Positions 62,516-64,000 of a DNA stretch of 64,000 nt are shown here, one piece after another. Under the pieces are notes generated by a model. It saw only the letters and a program-made list of their open reading frames with translations. It was not told where the DNA came from and ran no database searches. Position 1 is the first letter of the stretch. Each line of letters begins with the position of its first letter. This DNA comes from Planctomycetota bacterium (lineage in GTDB: Bacteria > Planctomycetota > Phycisphaerae > WQYP01): assembly GCA_021819825.1 (NCBI GenBank), contig JAKAEZ010000006.1, forward strand, positions 1 to 64,000, read 5' to 3'. Made by a program: the position numbers and the translations under genes.

Positions 62516-63922
62516 TTACGGTTCCTGCGCTAATGATTTATTGGTCGTATCTATACGAAACAGCCAGGTTGTCACACCGCCCAAAACCGACCCCGCGGCC
62601 AGGACCAGCAGCAGTTTTGGCGTGCCAATCGCCTTGCCTAATACGGGGAGAAAAAACGTGCTCGCCACCGCTCCCAGACGGGAAAAAGCGGTGGCAAAGC
62701 CGTGGCCCGCAGCTCGCACGTCCGTGGGGAATACTTCCGCCGCCAGAACATACGTGGTGTTGCCGGGGCCAAAAGCGTTAAAAGCCTGTGAGAGCATCAT
62801 TCCCAGAAACACCATGGCCAATGCCAGCGTGCTGTATTGCATCACCCATTGCGCGTGGCCATGTTTTATTACCTGGTGGGCGGGAACATTCATCGCGGTG
62901 ACGCCCACGAGGACCAGCGCTACCGCACTGCCGACAAAGCCAATAATCTGCGGCCAGATGCGCCCGATGCGATCCACGGTGAGCGCCAATGGCACATATC
63001 CGAGCAAAAACGTGACCGAGAGCATCGCCGAACCAAGTATCTGCTGGTGTGCCGTCTTAAAGCCAAGATGGCCGAGAATCAGCGGTGTGTAAATGGTCAG
63101 GTAATAACCCACAAGGTCCATGATAAACCATGGAATGCACACCAGCAGCGTGGCGCGAATATAGCGCTTTTGAAATAACACACGCCATGGCGTTCTGGGT
63201 GCCACGGCCCGCTTTTGCTCCGCCGCCAAGATGACGTTGAGATCAGCCGGTGTGATCGTGGGATCAACACGCGCTAAAACCGCCGCCGCATTTTCCGCCT
63301 GCCCATGGCGCAGGTACCACCTTGGCGACTCGGGCAAATTACGCCGCAACCAGATGACAAACAACGCCGGCACTGCGCCAATCAGCAGCATAATCCGCCA
63401 GGCGATGGGGCCAAACGATAGCAGGCTGTATGCCACCAAACCGGCGGCAATAGCCCCACCTGTCCACAGGCCGAAGGTCCAGGTAATTACGCCGCCGCGT
63501 TTATTTTTAGGCATGAACTCGGCCATGTATGTAGCGCTGATAGGATAATCCGCACCGATGCCCATACCCAGTACAAAGCGGAACGCTACCAGAGCCTCAA
63601 TGTTCCAGGCCGCACTGCATAGGATCGCGGCAAAAAAAAAGGTGATCAAATCAATAAGGTAAATAGCCTTGCGCCCGTAGCGGTCCGCCACGTGCCCCCC
63701 GATCAGGGCACCAAGAAATGCCCCGGCCAATGCGGATGTGCCAACCCAGCGGTATTGCGACGGCCCAAGATGCCATTGTCGCGCCAGCAGCACCAGCACC
63801 GCACCGACAATAATTGTGTCATAGCCGTCGAGAAATATGCCCAGCCCTGCCGCCCAGGCCAGTCGCCGATGCAAGGGACTCATCGGGGCATCATCCATTT
63901 TTTCCAGCAGGCTATTCACCAA
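62516..63922 (-). CDS. MFS transporter, sugar/organic-acid type
   Basis: A 468-residue major facilitator with twelve membrane helices. Family marks are GIFLDGYDTIIVGAVL in helix 1, GGHVADRYGRKAIYLID between helices 2 and 3, RFVLGMGIGADYPISATYMAEF in helices 4-5, and RRNLPESPRWYLRHGQ in the central loop. The second half repeats DRIGR and AAEVFPTDVRA. It is close to sugar porters, aromatic acid or phosphate symporters; substrate not clear. The start is TTG 63922 or GTG 63919, both after GGAG. It directly follows the stop of another minus-strand gene (TAA at 63923-63925), so it is a downstream member of an operon. Confidence 0.88.
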   Translation of the reverse strand: MVNSLLEKMDDAPMSPLHRRLAWAAGLGIFLDGYDTIIVGAVLVLLARQWHLGPSQYRWVGTSALAGAFLGALIGGHVADRYGRKAIYLIDLITFFFAAILCSAAWNIEALVAFRFVLGMGIGADYPISATYMAEFMPKNKRGGVITWTFGLWTGGAIAAGLVAYSLLSFGPIAWRIMLLIGAVPALFVIWLRRNLPESPRWYLRHGQAENAAAVLARVDPTITPADLNVILAAEQKRAVAPRTPWRVLFQKRYIRATLLVCIPWFIMDLVGYYLTIYTPLILGHLGFKTAHQQILGSAMLSVTFLLGYVPLALTVDRIGRIWPQIIGFVGSAVALVLVGVTAMNVPAHQVIKHGHAQWVMQYSTLALAMVFLGMMLSQAFNAFGPGNTTYVLAAEVFPTDVRAAGHGFATAFSRLGAVASTFFLPVLGKAIGTPKLLLVLAAGSVLGGVTTWLFRIDTTNKSLAQEP

Positions 63923-64000
63923 TTAATCTCCATGCGCCGGTCCGTCCCCGGCATCGCTTGCAATGTAATGAGTCAGAGGCTGATCCTGCGCTTTGGCCAA
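63923..64000 (-). CDS. Partial gene, C-terminus only (runs off the window)
   Basis: The minus-strand frame LAKAQDQPLTHYIASDAGDG with PAHGD ends at TAA 63923-63925, one base before the MFS start. There is no stop before the window edge, and the sequence looks like a protein tail. The family cannot be told from 25 residues. The contact with the MFS gene implies coupled expression. Confidence 0.5.
   Translation of the reverse strand: MAKAQDQPLTHYIASDAGDGPAHGD

Overview
The window looks like a chromosomal segment of a Gram-negative bacterium, most plausibly a Planctomycetota lineage (Phycisphaerae-like). This is inference. It rests on an lpxB gene, YD/RHS proteins of the type common in that phylum, many small word-like palindromic repeats that slip in frame into genes, and moderately high GC. 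No rRNA, tRNA or CRISPR array was seen.

Layout. (1) 0.3-12.5 kb is the core transcription/translation block: rplA-rplJ-rplL on the minus strand, divergent from rpoB and rpoC on the plus strand, then scpA. A two-gene HEPN-like cassette sits between rpoB and rpoC. (2) 12.9-14.2 kb holds a DinB-family gene and the debris of a recombination between a DinB tail and a leader/N-terminus like that of the GH26 gene at 27 kb. (3) 14.2-26.2 kb, minus strand, is an array of truncated RHS/YD proteins and short RHS tip cassettes. Each is followed directly by an unrelated secreted, lipoprotein or membrane gene. (4) 26.4-32.5 kb has a small membrane protein, a secreted GH26 mannanase-like enzyme, and a YtrA-type GntR regulator with an ABC ATPase and two paralogous permeases. 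(5) 32.5-33.9 kb has an ECF sigma gene broken at a REP-like hairpin and a vapBC-type toxin-antitoxin pair with a palindromic operator. (6) 34.1-43.7 kb is one tightly packed plus-strand operon: panB, lpxB (probable ATC start), a GH-GT2 fusion, an ABC exporter, two hexapeptide-repeat transferases, a second glycosyltransferase and a YdjC-type deacetylase. It reads as a glycan or glycolipid assembly and export pathway. (7) 44.2-45.1 kb is a secreted LolA-like protein, followed by 1.2 kb of repeat-rich DNA. (8) 46.3-58.8 kb is a defence island: PLD-helicase, DUF1016 nuclease and Eco57I-like methylase, then a four-gene chain of winged-helix-like protein, AAA ATPase, PIN nuclease and SPPY DNA methylase. 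(9) 59.2-62.3 kb is a copper module: CsoR-type repressor with its operator, and a CPC-type P-ATPase with duplicated metal domains. (10) The window ends in an MFS transporter coupled to a gene that runs off the edge.

The best candidates for an undescribed system are the ATPase-PIN-methylase chain (54.5-58.8 kb), the GH-GT glycan operon (36.2-43.7 kb), the RHS tip array (15.6-26.2 kb), and the HEPN-like pair lodged between rpoB and rpoC.
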